DNA from: Myoxocephalus aenaeus
Lineage: Eukaryota > Chordata > Actinopteri > Perciformes > Cottidae
Direction of reading: 5' to 3'
NCBI GenBank assembly: GCA_038501785.1
Contig: JBAMJR010000068.1
Coordinates: 946,001-1,010,000, forward strand
Length of the DNA stretch: 64,000 bases
Position 1 is the stretch's first letter, and every line of letters begins with the position of its first letter. A program made the position numbers and the translations under genes. The notes below the pieces were generated by a model. The model did not search any database, had not been told where the DNA came from, and worked only from the letters and a program-made list of their open reading frames with translations. This document shows, one piece after another, positions 12,290 through 26,200 of this stretch.

Positions 12290-15200
12290 CTCCACGAAGA
12301 AGATGAAGCGTGTATGTGTGTCCGGAAATAGTCGATCAGGACGTGAAATAACGATTAAGCTTCACAGAAGAGGCAGCCGCTTCTCAATCAGAGCAACATT
12401 TACTGAGATAATTCATTATACTTTTTTAGTTCACCCATTTAGTCTTAACTATTCAGATGTATACACAAATATATACGAAGCCAACGCAAAACCAAGTACA
12501 AGTGGTGAAAAACTTGCATCAGAATTAGGTTTATTACCTTTTACATGGAATTGGAGTGTTTTGGTGCATAACAGTAAACATTGTAAGAGAAAATAAAAAG
12601 AAGATAAGATATGTGCAATATATATATATGTTATTAAAAAGAGCTGGATAGTTTATTTTGGCGTTGCAATACAGCTTTTCTAATGAATAATAAAAAATAC
12701 GTGAATGAAAAGCTAGTGCCAGGATTCTTTTGACACCAGAGACCATGTACTCTGTACACTGCATGTGATTCATGCAATTCAGGTGGCATTATGTGTCCCT
12801 CAAAAAGCACTTACTGTAAAAGTCGGGTTACAAGCCGCTCCTACGGCCGGTCAGTGTCCCCGCTGTAGTAAGCTAGGAGCAGCGCTAGCTAGGAGCATGG
12901 CTAGCTAGGAGCATGGCTAGCTGGCGCTGCTGCTGCTACTGTCCGCATCCCCTCAGCCCAAGTCGGGTGTCGAGCCTGGTCCCGCTACCTTCGGTGGTTT
13001 TCGGGGAGCTAGCGGAAGTTAGCGGAAGTTAGCGGGGAAGTAACGGAGCGCTAGCAGGAGCCCCAGCTGGCTACAGCGGGGAGCTAACGGGGACACTGAC
13101 CGAAGGTAGTAGCGGCTTGTAACCCGACTTTTACGGTACTGTTGCAAGTAAGAAGTATAAATGAAGCCGTTATTAAGACCCGCCCTGCATTGCATTGTAT
13201 TCACACCCAGCATGAATAAACCTCATTCACAATCTAATGTATTCTTCCTCAGTAAAAGTCACCAGCACCTCCATAACCTGTTTAGCAGGATGTGGACATG
13301 CTGTACTCAGGCCTCCCACAGCCCAATGTTCTCCTTCTGCATGTTGCATCCTTCACTGTCCCTCCCAGTGAGATCTGCATGCTGCTATTTTTATGCCTCG
13401 TCTCGACAACAACAACAACAACAAAATGGAGCCGGCCGTGTCGTGGACGTACGTCGTCAACGAGGCCCTTCAATTAGTTCAGGAACTATTTGACGATGAT
13501 CAGTCCTCATGTGAGCTAATGACGACCTCTTCCTCCGTGTGACCTTTCTCCCAACATGTTGTGAGGGTTTTGTAGGTCTGGCAACACAAGACTAGCACCT
13601 CTGTAAAGGAGGCTGTCCTCCTCCACATCATTAAATAAGAATAGCAAGGGTGTCTTTTTGGAGGATGTGCAGCGCAACCCTGCATAACCACAACCCGCTC
13701 CCGGAGACAGAAACCATCTTCCAAAACTGAATACAGTAACGATGAGGGGATTTTCTGGAGGATGTGCGTTGCTCCGCCTGTCAGTGTGTGTGCAGTGCGC
13801 TGCATGTGGCTGTTATAAATCAATTTAAAGATGATTTAGCGATAGCACACCCGGATTCCAATATGCCTCTCAGCCCACTCTTGATGTTTTGAAACTCAAC
13901 TATGAAAATGAAATATGTTGTGTTTTGAAATCTCTGAATGCAGCATTCAAGGGAAAAACCGCTGAAGCAAACTGGAGACCGACTCGGAGCAGACGAATGC
14001 ATTTCTGCGCGCCATCGCTCGTGTTTTTGGAATTTGTTTTAATCTCATCATTACCTTTTAACAAATCATATTTAGTCTGTGCACGAATGTTGAGGTTAGA
14101 TTTAAACAAAGTACTTGCACGTCATCTTCAAATGCAGACGTGCACGTTGCACCGGCTGAGCTTGTCACTGATGAGGATTTGTTGTGATGCCATCCTTGTT
14201 TTATTTGCACTCTTAAACCTCCCCAAGATGTAAGATTTCAAAAGCAGAGCGGTGTGATGCAGCTGACAAGCCCTGAGGGCTACATATGGTATCTGCCTGC
14301 TCACAGACCTTTACCCACAACCCCCTGCCACCCTTTACTCACATACCTTCTGTGCCGGATGCTGTCTTCTCATAAACCCTCACCCTCCCATCAACCACAG
14401 CTACTTTGAATGGGTGACATCCCTGAAACCTCCCACAGAGTAGAAAGCGGCAGCTTTCCTCCAGAGTCGTCCCATTTTTAACTGGGAAACGATGGAGGAT
14501 GAAGAGACATCAGCGGTGAAGCCACATCGGCTCTCAAGCGTAAGCTAAGCTGCACTGAGGAGCAGAGGAGAGACATTTCTTCCTCACGTCTGCTATGTGA
14601 GGAAATACAAAGGAAATGCAGCGTTGGTTTACTTTAGTGTTGCTGTGGAAGTAAGGACACAAAGTCTATGCAGGACTGGATTCGGCCCCTAATCTCAAAG
14701 CCCAGCGATTCTATTCTTATCCGTCTTCGCTTGGACAAGTGAATGAAAAAATATTTATGCCGCTTACCAATAGCTACTTGTCCCACTGTCTAAACAAAGG
14801 CCTCTGGAGAAGTTTTCACAAGCAGGAGGATGTTCATCATCCCCTTCCTGCTCAGAGTGTTTTACTCAGCTTCTCAGCCTGCGCTGTTAGTGTTTTTTAG
14901 CAAGAGAGCAGTTATGAAATGCCTTCAAGAAAAGGTAGCAGCAGCCTGCTTTCCGTGTTCAGAGATTGTTAATCCCTTCTTGCTAGTCTTCTAGCGCTCT
15001 GTGTCTATCTGTTATGTCAGTCTGGACAACAGCAGACTGGAGAGCCTGGGTTTGACATCCAGAAATGAGCCTGATCTGCTGACATTTTGTAAAGTCAGCG
15101 TTATGTTTTCAGTTTGGAAATACACGCTCCATGCATGGAACAAAAAACTGGAAGTAAATCTTTTTACCCTGAAATAATTATGTGGGATTAAAGAATTAGG

Positions 15201-18200
15201 GGATTGAGGAATATGCGAGGGTGTCATTGGTAGAAACAGGTAGTCTGAGTCTGAGCACGATGGGAAGAAATCACCTTAATATATACAATCTGATAAAATG
15301 TACACTGGTACTGTTTTGCTAAATTCCAATCGTAATGTCTCTGAAGGACCGTCGTGATCCCACAAGGTCAACTCTTAGCTCAACTATTGAGGATGAACTG
15401 TCTTAACTTTAGTGATCCTCAAAGACGTCATCGCTTTCAAATGTTTTCTCCATTTTTTTTTTAACCTTAAATACCAACATTCCCATCATGTTCTCATCCT
15501 CATCTGCACTGTTTTTAAGCGCTAATTACCAAACGTTATACTGTTAAAGGAATACTGTTAACGTTGACTCCAACACTGAACTTTGGACCGGACGGGTTAG
15601 ATTTGTTTTTGTACTTGAAGGTCCTCTTTGGCATCTACAAAAATAAAAAATAACAAGGTACTTTAGCGCCTGTTGAAGCACTGATAGACTCCAGTGGATC
15701 CAAAAGCATTTCTATTATAGCGACGCCTCTTCTGGTCCTGGCTTCTGAGAGGGGCACTGCTGTTAACCCTTCAGGGTCTTAGCCTTTTTCTAGATTTTAC
15801 ATAATTTCTTAAAGTCTCCTTTTAAGGCACTTGCATATAAGATACATACCCATGTGTTACATCTAAAATTGCAGAACAATCTCAGCTATCTATATAATGA
15901 GGCACAATTGCCATAAGGCAAAAGTATAAAGTGATAATATGAATCTAAAGCTGAAAAATTAAAGTTAGATTTTTAAAAATTCTTCATATATCTTGTGAAA
16001 ACACACCTTTACTCATGTTGACAAAACGTTTTGGTGCTAGAAGTTGGTCCCCGTCTCTGTTCTGCGCATGTGAACCACGTCCACCATCTGAATGGGGGAG
16101 AAAAATGAATACATTAATTAATGCATTAGTCAGTGTGTGGGGTTAAGATCAGCAGTCACTAATTCAATTATGTTCTATATGGCAGTTTTGCACAAAACAT
16201 CATGTAATATCTGTCCCAGGGCATCAAATCTCAGGTCAAATGTAAAATACGATTACATAAATTACCACTGTGAAGTATTGAATCATTGTAGAAAAGTAAT
16301 TAAGATCACTATCAAAAGTCGCTATCAGATTTGTGAAAACTGCTGTTAGACATATCATAATAATGTAGATATATATATATATATATATATATATATTCTG
16401 CATCAGATTTATAGCCGACTGAAGTAAAGATACACATCAATATATCATTTTGCTGTGTACACATTGGTATTGGATTGGCTGTTATGGAAGCTTTGCAATA
16501 AAAAAAAAATGCATTTTACTCAGAACGACATGACTTTGCAGCTGAGTAAGTTATATAATTTGCTTCAATTACATCTTTATTTGTCCCGTTAAGAGTTGCC
16601 GTCTCTGCAGGATTGCTCCATTCATTTCTGATTGCTGGTGTTGATTGTAATTACTGTGTGAAAACATGAACGCCGACTCTTTCCTTTCTTTTCTCGTCGG
16701 TCTATAAACAGGAACTTTATTTTTTCCTTTCATCATAACAGGGCATATTGTATTTTCTCACAGACCTATTGACCCGTTAGAGGTTTTGAATGTCATGGTG
16801 AAGTAAAGGCAGACGTATGGGGGCCGTACTGTACTTACATTAAGACCGGCCTACTAATGCTGTTGTTGGCTAGATTTCAGTCTGCGTTTGTGACATCGAC
16901 CCAGTGATTGTAAAGCTGTGGGGGATCAATATAAGCCAAGAATACATAGATTGGGTGCTAAATCTCTCAGCAGACCTGCCAAACAACCTGTCTCCTTCAT
17001 TCCACCTTCCCTCGCCGCCTTCCCTCCTAAACAACAAGATGAGAAGACCCATAATTGACTCTGATCCGTTCTCCCATTAGTATAAAAGGTGGATCAATTG
17101 CACAATTTCTTTCATTAAATCTCTGATTCAAATTCTATTTTGAGGGTGATGGGAGAGATGTGGGTGTCGTGAGCAAATACACAAACCCATCAATGTCGGG
17201 GGAGTGTGAAGAATATTCTTTTCATGTACTGAATCCTAAAAAAAAAGGGTGCAAACTCTTTTTTAATGACGACATACTGGTTGCCAGTTGAGCTACAAAA
17301 CCTAGAAAAACAAGAAGCAAATGGGCAACTCAATACAAGGGTCGAGGTTGAGAGCAGCACTCGATATAATTCCCACAACAGCACTATTTCTTGAATATGA
17401 AATGAAGGGCGTGAAAAGGAGGGAGGAGAGGGAGTACATGTGAGGTTATTACAGCTCTTGGTTCTGAACCATAAATACAACCTCTTGCACAAATCCCCCA
17501 ACACGTCTTTTTCTGTAGCGTAAACAGTGAATAGTTTACATTCTAATCCACTCAGTATCCTGCATAATAACGCATATTTTAGTACCAAACAATCAGACGA
17601 TGAATCCATTTCTAGCATTTCTGCAGTGTGTCGGTCTCGTGCAGATTTTAGTTTCATTTGATGGCCTGAAGGCGACTTTGTCCGCTTGTCAGGCTGAACC
17701 CAGCGAGCGTCACTACGACCCTGCAGGCTTTCCTGGAATGCAGCGGTTTTTGGGCTCCGGGGATTTCCGGGATACGTGGGTCCCGCTGACCTTGTTTGAG
17801 CATTGGGGGCCGGTGGTGAAGCCCCCCTGTTGGGAGGGAAATGTGAAGAAGAGAAAAAACACTGTCATTACCAGCTTTCTTTCTGCAGAAGTGTGTGACT
17901 TTTTCTATTGGAGGTCAACTTATAGGTCAACAATACTTAGGAACAAATATTTGCTGAAATTTGTTTGTTTGTTTGTGTGTTTTATTCAGTCAATCATGAC
18001 AATGCAATACAATATTCTATATAATATACAAAACAGAACGCCTGAAAAGGTAGAAGCAAAAAATGCTTATATATTCCTATCCTAAATTATTATTATCAAT
18101 TAAATCAGATAATGAATTTGAAATAAAGAAAAAAGAAAATAAATATACACATACATCTTCCATATTCACACTTGTAACCCTCAAAAATTGTTTTATAAAT

Positions 18201-20167
18201 AAATAATGACATTGCCGTCAGCCTGCGGTTTAATTTGTGCTCAGTGAGAATTAGCTAATCTTAGCACACTAGCAGGCTCAACTACATTGGGTTGAACCGT
18301 GTAAACATCACCTGCTTTATGTCAGCATGTCAGCGTTGTCATTGTCACTACATTCATACGCAGATGTTAATATTCAGCTCAAAACCCCTGCTGTGCCTCA
18401 GTAAAGCCTCACAGAGCCGCTAGCATGGCGCTACACGTCGTCTTGTCGAATGCAGAACTCCAAGAACACGCATCACAATACTTCAACTGAGTCAAAGTCT
18501 ACATTTTAGTTTTTTTCTACATGATTTATGTTTATACGCATCTGTTGTCCTCTTACTAAATGGCCCACCGGCAGCAATCACCCGAAGAAGTCCTTCAGCT
18601 TCAGATACCTCTTCATTAAGTCAAACCGTGTGTGAACGGGATTATATTGCCATATACAGGTGCTATTGGCAGTTTTTTTTTTTATTCGGCTAATATAGGA
18701 TAATGTGCCACGGTAAAGTTAAACGTGTGGGTGCAAGATTAGTGACAGTCAAGGGGAAGTACGGCAGGACATTTTCCATTTAACACCTGAAGGTGCTACT
18801 TCCTGCCTATATTGATCACGGGTAATCACTTCAATCACTTCAATTTCACTTGAAACAAATACATGAAATTCCGGTAAGATAATTTTGTGCGTAAAACGTC
18901 CGTACTTGTGAATGCACTCCATCGCCGCTGAGCGATATTGAGATAAAAGAGCCGGAAAACAATCTGTAATACCGAGTGCGTCGGGGTCTGGGATTGAACT
19001 CTTGAATTCCCTCCGAAATAAAAACCTCCAAGAGCTTCAGCGGAAAAGAGAAGTAGGGAACAATGTGAGTGTTGTGATTGTGTTCGCTGATTAGCCGCTA
19101 CGAAACAACAAGGACAGCCTCAGTGTCTGATTTTCATGAATGTGTTGCTCGGGCAGAATGTGTTTTTCATTACGTTGATGTAATCAGAGGAAATGCCCAG
19201 AGCTGTCATCACTGTCCGTTTCCTTCTTTCCCCAGCATTGTTCGTAGCAACATTGCATTCAACATCCAGCTAACGCATTCGACATCCAGCTAACGCATTC
19301 GACATCCAGCTAACGCAGTAAAATCATCCCCCCGGAGGAACGACATCGCGTCCGTCTGACTGACACTTTGGACATTTAAAAAGGAGACGTCTTGAATGTG
19401 TGGTCCAGTTAATATGGACTGTGAAAAATGAATTATTCTTAGAAACATAGGTTTTTAAAATGCGTCCATGTCCAGATAATTATTCATCCTTTTCCTGCCG
19501 TGAGATACAAGATTGGTCATTTGTGTCGGGGGTTCAAATCCCAGTCTTTACATACAGATTGCCGACGGAGCGTAAAATGATCCCAGCCGGCGTGCATATA
19601 GCTCGTACGGAAACATCCATATTTCATAAGGCTTAAAAACAAGAATTGCATCCCGCCTGTTTTATTAGCATTTTAATCCCTTTGCAGATTTAACGCTTGT
19701 GCCTCAGTTTGAAGAGCGCGTAGTTTTCAATATAGAGGCTTCACACGCTTCATCTGCCCGCTTTTAAAAATATATCTCCATATATTTGAGCGGTCAAAGC
19801 TAAATCACGTTGAAAAAAAACATCATGTGACGCTTAAACGCACAGGTGTTTTTGTCTCATGTAAATGTCACCTGCACGGTGCTCTTTGTTATACCAGTCA
19901 TAATGTGGTGTGTTTGCGTTGCCAAATGATTTTAATTTGGAATAAACAACACTCACCTTGCAACACGGCTTTTAGATGTTTTCTTTTTTTTTTCCTTCTG
20001 AAGTAATGGCTTACTTCAAAGTGGGCTCTGTTGTCAAGTTTGTAAAGCTCTCTTTTTTCAATAATAACGCAGAAGATGAAAGCCGCTTTTTGAATTCTAA
20101 TTTAATTTGTTCAGTCATCCATTAAAAAGGTTTGTCTGTCTCTTCTGCCACCAGTCCAACAACCCCC

Positions 20168-20201
<34 letters not shown>

Positions 20202-23200
20202 GAAAGCTGTGTGGCAAATTGGAGCGCCGGCGTTGAATGACAATGAGTAAAAGGGGAAAAAGTACATATTGAGGCCACAGTGAACATAAGCAATTAAATT
20301 AAAAAAAAGTTATTAACTTTAGAATGAGGGGCACTGCTCTCTTTTCCATCTGTGCCTGCAGCCACAGGCTTCAGAGTTCAAGGAAACAGACTGAAGAGGA
20401 GGAGGAGACAGACATGTAGGGCAGAGGATGAAGGTTATGCAGAAAGAATAGAGTTTAATTAGCACGGCAAGGCAAAGCAGCGCCGCTGCGCCTATTATCG
20501 GACAGTTTTTAAAAAACATTTGTTTTAACGTTTCCTTAATTATCTCCGGAACCACATTGTTGTTTAACTTCATTTAAAGTTATACAGTTCCGCAACTCTT
20601 GTGAGAAGATACATATGGCATACAATCTAATTAAAGTAACCGTTAAGTTTAAGTACTTATGTAAACTCCTCCGACTATACGGCTGCTCTGTCAGCTTGCC
20701 TCGACGGCCGCAAGGTTTCACCAAATCCATGATAAATACCCTTTACAAAGTCGGATGTCCCTAACAAACACATCTCAGTAACCGTACGGGCTTGTGGGAG
20801 TCTAACAAAGCAATCAAAATCCTTACGAACTCCATATTAGTACCTGTAAAATCACATGTTTATTTTTTTCTTCTCTGTCTCACATATCCGCTTCCTGGGA
20901 CTTACGTGTACCCCCCACATTTCTAGAAACACGTCACACAGCAAGAGGGAAGGCTTATGCACATTTTAATACCCAGCAGCCTCTAGTGAGACAATGTATT
21001 GTCATAAAACAAGTAACTTTTCTATTTTTTAACCGAACGACACGTTCTTTTGACTAAAAAACCTTCCCAATATGTCAAAGCTTGGTTTTGCAGTGATTTT
21101 TGTTGCAGATTATTTAGGTCCTAATCTTTCCAAAAAGGTGTCCTATTAGTATGTGGGATGTTGGTAAGTGCCTGAACCATGGAGTTTGTATAAGTCGGGG
21201 ACCGCTTCAAAATAATTTTTGGGGAAATCTAGCTTAGATCATGCTGGACATTAATAGTTATGATCAAAATATTTTATAAAAGTGATTTTTTTGAAAATAT
21301 ACATTTTATTCACAACTAAATTCTGAAAAAAATGATATAAAATAATACAAGTAATATAACTCAATGCGGTTTATACGACTACTTACTAGTAAAAAAAGAA
21401 CCATATATGAGCCTTGGTTTTCAAAAGGTTAATATCATACAAACATGAGCTGTGTGTTCACCTGCTAGTTTGATCATTAGCCCGTTATTGTCTTCAGCCA
21501 AGGACGGGCTCATTGCCGATCCCTAAGTCAGCATCACTGAAGCATTGTGGGCCCAAATTTCCAAGGGAGTGAGAATCAAAGTTAATTAAGCTTTTGCTGT
21601 GGTTTGCAAAAAAAATAATACATAACGGGCTGACTACTAATTAACCCTAAGAAAGTGCTCGCTCTCTCTTTCTCAGTGCAGGGTGTGATATTTGGAACCG
21701 TGTCTGTTTTTCCTCACACAGTTAGCACTGTTCCCCCAAGCATATCATAACTCTTCCATATGATAAAGGTCTCGCACTCCATGATGAATGGAAGAGAGCG
21801 TTTGCTTTTATTGTGCTGAAAGTAAGAACTTTAAAATGCCCACAATGCATTTAGAAGATGTTATCGGCGCTGTGCATTTTAAAGCTGGATGTGGGGCACA
21901 ATAGTAAAGTTCAGTCTCATTATTAGAGGCGAGACAAGTCATGCATTTTAACGTTAATGGTCATCAGTTTGTGCCAATCACTTCTTTTTTTTATGATTTC
22001 ACAAAAGGTCAGGTCACGTCTATTGTGACCCTCCTTTGAAATATTTGATTTTGATTGAGATTTGATCACATACAAAGAAAAACACATCTTAATGGATTCA
22101 CATTCACAAATAACAGATATCACCAGCAGCTGCATTTGCAACCATTATCTGCCCCGTTTTAAGGTAGAATTCACAAGATATAATGCATTAATGATATTAC
22201 TACACTGGCCCTTTATTTGTGTGTGATTGCTCATTTTCCGTGACGCAAAGTATAAATGCATTTGGCCAACGGGTCGGGTTTAAGGCAATCAAGAGAGAGG
22301 GAAGGGAAACATGTAAACCCAGGATTTTGGAAAGGATGGAGAGGGAAGAAATACTTTGTTTATCTGTTTGTATAAAAAAAACCTCATTGTTAATTTATTA
22401 TTTTGTATTGCAAAAATGAAATGTAGGGGAGCTTTATTCATTTATTTTTCACGACACTGTCATTGCATCCTGTTACCGCTTCCCAAATGAAATGAGTTGG
22501 AGCGGACGCCTCGTAGCCTGAACGCGCTTCACTTACCAGCGACTCTCTGAAGACGCTAATAATTCCTCCGTAATGCGTGCGGATGTTAGTGTTGATCTTT
22601 GTGAATTGGACCGCTTTTGCAATGAGGCTCATTTGCATAGAAACGGGCCAATTTTGCGCCAAATGTATGCATATTACCGACTTTAAATAAGTGCAAATAC
22701 CAGAGGAGCCCAGGCACACTGTGTGCTTGGCAGCACTGTTAGGGGGTAATTTAGAAAATCAGACGCTTTCTTTTTCTCTAATTTGTGCAGGTTTGGCACC
22801 AGTTCATTTTCCACAGTGTTGCTTCTGTATCATACAGCTTACCTGCTTCCATTCATGTGTACTTTAATCAATTCTTTCCCTGATTGAAAACCTGACGTGT
22901 CGTGCAAATGGCATGTATTATCATTACGAGAACGTTAGAGGAAATCATGGTGATTTCCCTTTATGCCAGGAGCAGAGTGCTCTGAGATAACTAGAGTGCA
23001 GACGAGAGAATGAGAGAATTAAAATGCAGAGGACGAGAAACATTTCCTGTAACCCCTCGGGGACCACGGGATGAAACGCATGTAATGCCCAGGTATTGTA
23101 AAACAAAATAAAGAATTAGCGTCGGTTTTCTCCTGGCGACTGCAGTGCATCAGGGTCATTCAGCGTCTTCCCAAACCCCATTAGCCAGGGGAGGCATGTC

Positions 23201-26200
23201 AAGCGGGGCCAAAGTCGATAAGCGAGGCCCGGAAACAAAAGCACGGCAGCCACCGGCACTCAATTCTGCACCGCTGTAGTTACGGCTACTCCCAAATATC
23301 AGCTCCATAGCCCTCAATAGGCTGCTAAGGCACAGAACTGTCTGGAAATCCTCAAGTGCACTCCAGCGAGCGGAGAAGTGCAGAGATAAGGCTGGTGGAA
23401 GGAGAGAGAGAGCGGGGGGGGGGAGACACAAAGCGTCGGGGGAAAAGCGAGAGGCCATTTCAGGTAAGGACACTAAAGGTGGGATGAGTTACGCCTGCAG
23501 AACAGTCCGAGCTTTGCTGGAAAGGAGCCACCAGCTGGCCTAGTTAAAATTTCAATTAAAAGAATGTCCTCTTGCTTTAAAATGACCCGTTAATTAGATA
23601 TTTTTACGAGCTCTGCCACTGATTATTGCACATTGCCGAGTAGACAAAAACTCCACTCGGAAAAGTCTTCTGTTTGCCGACAATGGTTTGAAACCAATCA
23701 GGAACACATGTGCGGCACATTCACACCAGATGTTCCAGTAATGGGCGCTGACCTCTCGGTGCCCCAGCAGTGCATCCCGTGGGACTGCAGGCACAGACCC
23801 AGCAGGCGGGCTGGACCCCCAGGCCCTTTACTTTGAAACAGGAGGATGGCCGACAGAAGAAGAAAGCCCCCGAAAAGCAGCTGTTTTTAATAGAACTTGG
23901 TTCTTAACTTTTACTGCGGTCCTATTTTAAGCTGAGAGAGATCGCGGTAGGCACCTGTGAAGAGAGCCTCGGAGGGCACTAGTGTCACCTTTGTTCAATT
24001 TCCTGCCACTAACCAATTAAGCCACTTCCTTCACTTGCTGAACAAAGAGTACTGCTTTGTTCCACATGGCAACGGACGTGAAGCTAACGAATGAAAATGG
24101 TGTTACACAATGGTGTTACTGGGAAACCAGCTACACAATCCTGTAAACTTTGTGTTTTTAGACTGACTTTAACTAGAGCGATGCTGAGCATTGGTGTCTG
24201 TAGTCTTTGGTGTGAACAACTTGCACATTTAAAACTTGCTTGGGATCAATAATCCACAAAAGTTGACTCCTGTCGATGTCATCACAATTCATAATGATGC
24301 AGTTGTCAGCAGGTGCTGTTGACTCCATCTCAAGAGCCAAGACCAGAGCAGGCGGCCAAAAAAGCCACGTTTGGTTATTGCAATGTTGGAGCATCCTTAC
24401 ATGCAATGTATACGTTGTCAGAATGGCTCTCTGTTATCACACGCTCGTCCATGTTAACAAGAAAGTCAGTCTCAAACAAGACTACCGTACATTTCGGGTT
24501 ACAAGCCGCTCCTACGGCTGATCAGTGTCCCTGCTGTAGCAAGCTAGTAGCAATAGCTACTAGCTAGCTAGCGCTTCTGCTGCTACCGGCCACTGCTGCT
24601 GCTACTGCCCGCGTCCCCTCTGCCCAAGTCGGGTGTCGAGCCTGGTCCCGCTACCTTCGGTGGTTTTCAGGGAGCTAGCGGAAGTTAGCGGGGAAGTGAC
24701 GGAGCGCTAGCAGGAGCCCCAGCTGGCTACAGCGGGGAGCTAACGGGGACACTGACGGAAGGCAGTAGCGGCTTGTAACCCGAAATTTACGGTAATAGTC
24801 AACCGCCACGCTAACAGCTCTGTGCGGCGGCACTTAGCTAAATGCTAAGGTGAGCATGCTAACAGAGGGTCCGTCTACACTCGTCCACACAGAGGGATGA
24901 GGAGAGGAGACATCTGGGCACGACCTCATGGGGGCGCCAGTTACATTTCTTTTGGGCATCGCCAAAGTGATGCATCCTCTGGAAAGTATACGGCATTTGT
25001 ACTTTTTTTGGTATCACTTAATAGGCTTAAATAGAGAAAACCCTGGTGCTATCTGATGGGCTTCAGCGGTAAAAGCCTGGCTGTAGTGCCTGAGAAAAAC
25101 ATGAATGGATCAAATCATCACATGTGTTTTTAAGTCTGAGGCACATCCGCTCCAGTCTCCTTCTCTCCCATTGCCACACTTCAAAGGCACCTCTGGGAGA
25201 AGCTTCAAAACGTACAGCATTATAGACTTTTTGAGTCCCAAACCAGCCAAGAAACAGACAGAAAGTTTCCCTTCAGCCATTTGTTTTAAAGTTCTCGAGT
25301 AAGAGATTCCTCATGTCATTTGTTCTCCCTTTACCTGGCCTCCCTTTCATCTTGCACCCCACTATTGCACTTCCCGTTTGCTTTCCCCCTGTTTGTGTTA
25401 TCCCTCTCCACTTTCTTCTCCCACTCCTGCCTTCATCCTGTCTTTACCTTTTGCGGTGAGCTCAAACAGAGGAGCTTAAATCATATCAGGGATGGGAGCT
25501 GTGGCATGTGCCATCCATTAAACTGAAGTAGTGCCGCAGTGTTTCTCGCGCTTTTATTTTATTTTCTGTTTCACATTTTGACTTTTGTCTCCATTAAATC
25601 CCCTTTCTTTCTTTGCCCTTCTTTCTGACGATAACTTAATTCCCGACACCACACTCATTATCTCCCCATTACGTCTGCTCTTTTCCCAATGCCGATACGC
25701 CACCACCCCCCTGTCTCCTTTCCTTGATCCACCAACTCTCCATTCCACTTGCTTTGTCAACTTCTGGCTCAACTAAATCCTCTCCTCACATCCTGTCTGC
25801 ACACGGACTCAAGCGGATGACATCAAATGGAGTTTTCTAACACCCTGTTGGTCCTTTCTTCTTCCCTCTTTTCCAGGAATGGGTGACAGCCACTGACCTG
25901 CTCATCTCTTTGGACCGGCTTAACACCTTTGGAGACGAGTTCTTCAAGGACGCCAAAGTGTTGCGCTCGTACTTCTATGCCATCTCTGATTTCTCTGTGG
26001 GAGGCAGGTAAGAGACGCCAGGAAATGTGCCGTCCAGGATAATGTCACCCGGCGTAGCCGACACACTCTCTCTCGCTCTCTGAAAGGTTAAGAATTTGTC
26101 ACTTTACCTTGAGCATGGCCCCATGAAACTGTGGTTGAGCCAAAAAAAAAGTCATGAAAACACAAAAACAAATTTTGGTTGTTTATTTTCCTCGCTTAAA

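Larger units (their letters stand above)
10943..25876 (+). other. lamc3 intron 2
   Basis: 14.9 kb intron. It holds a roughly 110-bp block present twice (11120-11260 and 11632-11745), an AAT microsatellite (12235-12288), two members of the TA-flanked inverted-repeat family (12814-13136, 24485-24792), a piggyBac-like element (15767-16142), an AT run (16369-16396), a possible LINE tail (17990-18170), a 20-bp tandem repeat (19254-19317), a CT run (20171-20200) and a dispersed repeat (20999-21310). Stretches around 13500-15700 and 22200-24050 look unique. The 161-residue frame at 17600-18085 has no recognisable domain. Confidence 0.85.

Noticed and set aside
17600..18085. 161-residue open frame on + strand
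   Set aside because: No recognisable domain; it overlaps a 155-residue frame on the other strand and runs into an AT-rich LINE-like tail. It lies within an intron and looks like chance.
19531..19541. Perfect B-box GGTTCAAATCC, possible tRNA gene
   Set aside because: No matching A box, acceptor stem or cloverleaf could be folded around it; at most an old SINE remnant.
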